NCBI RefSeq assembly: GCF_027938815.1
Contig: NZ_CP115913.1
Span: 4,002,001-4,066,000 of the forward strand
Length of the DNA stretch: 64,000 nt
Reading direction: 5' to 3'
Source: Oceanirhabdus sp. W0125-5
GTDB taxonomy: Bacteria > Bacillota > Clostridia > Clostridiales > Clostridiaceae
The translations under genes and the position numbers were made by a program. Each line of letters begins with the position of its first letter. The stretch's first letter is position 1. The notes under the pieces are model-generated. The model saw only the letters and a program-made list of their open reading frames with translations, had not been told where the DNA came from and searched no databases. Below are positions 63,094-64,000 of the stretch, in pieces.

Positions 63094-64000
63094 CTATTTT
63101 CTTTCGATAGCGTTAAATGGACACTTATCTACACAAGCTCCACACTTAATACACTTATCTTGAATGATTGTGAAGTTCTCTCTAACCTTACCTTCGATAG
63201 CTCCAACTGGACACGCTCTTTGACATAATCCACACTTCTTACATGGCTCTTCAATGATTGTGTATTTTAATAATTCTTTACAGATTCCAGCAGGACAACT
63301 CTTATCTATAACGTGAGCTTCATACTCGTGTCTGAAGTTCTCTAATGTAGATAAGATTGGGTTAGGAGCAGTCTGACCAAGACCACATAAAGAAGTAGCT
63401 TTAATTTGCTTACCTAACTTCTCTAACTTCAGAAGATCTTCCATTGTACCTTTACCTTCAGTAATCTTCTCTAAGATCTCAAGTAATCTCTTAGTACCTA
63501 CTCTACATGGAGTACACTTACCACATGATTCTTCAACAGTAAAGTCTAAGAAGAACTTAGCAACGTCAACCATACAAGTATCTTCGTCCATAACGATCAT
63601 TCCACCTGATCCCATCATTGAACCAAGTTTAATTAGGTTATCGTAGTCGATTGGAGTATCAAGATGCTCTTCAGTTAAAGCTCCACCTGATGGTCCACCA
63701 GTTTGAACAGCTTTAAACTTCTTACCTTTTGGAATTCCTCCACCGATTTCGAATATAACTTCTCTTAAAGTAGTTCCCATTGGTATTTCAACAAGACCAG
63801 TGTTAACAATGTTTCCACCAAGAGCGAATACTTTTGTTCCTGCATTGTTTTCTGAACCTATACTCTTGAACCATTCAGCACCTTTATTGATGATAACTGG
63901 AATGTTAGCATAAGTTTCAACGTTGTTAATAATAGATGGTTTTTCCCATAAACCACTTACAGCTGGGAATGGCGGCTTAGGATTTGGCATACCTCTTTTA
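63094..64000 (-). CDS. NuoF-like hydrogenase subunit (HydB type), 5' end outside window
   Basis: Flavoprotein subunit that passes electrons between NAD(P)H and HydA. The frame is open at the window edge (KRG before the internal Met), so the N-terminal part is missing. Seen: the end of the FMN/NADH domain ([16 protein letters not shown]), the 4Fe-4S motif [10 protein letters not shown] with a later TSLCGLGQ, and a C-terminal ferredoxin-like domain with [12 protein letters not shown] and [12 protein letters not shown]. The C-terminal double cluster is typical of hydrogenase-linked NuoF proteins rather than complex I. The NuoE-like partner probably lies just beyond the window. Confidence 0.92.
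   Translation of the reverse strand, partial: KRGMPNPKPPFPAVSGLWEKPSIINNVETYANIPVIINKGAEWFKSIGSENNAGTKVFALGGNIVNTGLVEIPMGTTLREVIFEIGGGIPKGKKFKAVQTGGPSGGALTEEHLDTPIDYDNLIKLGSMMGSGGMIVMDEDTCMVDVAKFFLDFTVEESCGKCTPCRVGTKRLLEILEKITEGKGTMEDLLKLEKLGKQIKATSLCGLGQTAPNPILSTLENFRHEYEAHVIDKSCPAGICKELLKYTIIEEPCKKCGLCQRACPVGAIEGKVRENFTIIQDKCIKCGACVDKCPFNAIERK

Noticed and set aside
1-64000. tRNA, rRNA, CRISPR array, prophage or integrase
   Set aside because: No tRNA-like cloverleaf, regular spaced repeat, phage gene or site-specific recombinase was recognised on either strand.

Overview
The window is AT-rich DNA from a low-GC Firmicute, most likely a Clostridium in the broad sense. The evidence is strong GGAGG-type ribosome binding sites with frequent TTG and GTG starts, a multidomain [FeFe] hydrogenase next to a NuoF-like subunit, secreted thermolysin-like protease and lipoprotein peptidase genes, and a de novo purine operon of clostridial content (large one-chain PurL, PurE without PurK). 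The species cannot be told from the sequence.

Layout. 1-2.75 kb: the 3' part of an NhaC-type antiporter, then an IS1595-like element whose transposase-like protein has lost acidic active-site residues and which is bounded by ~29-bp inverted repeats. 2.9-9.8 kb: a secreted M4 metalloprotease, two tandem DUF885 lipoproteins and an exported protein. 10.0-23.4 kb: purine synthesis, with purE-C-F-M-N-H-D as one minus-strand operon and purL separate, both preceded by a shared CGAATAATATTT motif; a small membrane-anchored protein and an MFS transporter with an operator-like promoter lie between them. 23.6-30.0 kb: a lipoprotein cyclophilin, a left-handed beta-helix acyltransferase-like protein, a GntR/ABC operon with a clear palindromic operator, a 50-residue zinc-ribbon protein, a HATPase protein and a SAM methyltransferase.

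30.1-59.8 kb is the centre of interest: two giant collinear nonribosomal peptide synthetase genes (5629 and 4231 residues) that form a nine-module assembly line ending in a thioesterase. Reading the adenylation pockets by eye suggests Leu - Tyr-like - Tyr-like - unknown - basic (Orn/Lys-like) - Glu - Asp - Tyr-like - Gly. A condensation domain opens module 1, no epimerase domain is visible, the second subunit starts with half a condensation domain, and the thioesterase has Cys in place of the usual nucleophilic Ser. The whole block is flanked by a 109-bp direct repeat (108 matches): the 3' end of the methyltransferase gene at 29893-30001 and a detached copy at 60274-60382. This points to insertion or duplication of a ~30 kb island. 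A solitary copy of the IS1595-like element's terminal repeat and a frameshifted exported-protein gene lie just beyond the right copy.

61.3-64.0 kb: hydA and the 3' part of the gene for its NuoF-like partner, which runs off the window. The HATPase/zinc-ribbon pair at 28.2-29.0 kb resembles accessory genes of such hydrogenase loci, so the island may have split an older neighbourhood. No tRNA, rRNA, CRISPR array, integrase, phosphopantetheinyl transferase or dedicated peptide exporter is visible.
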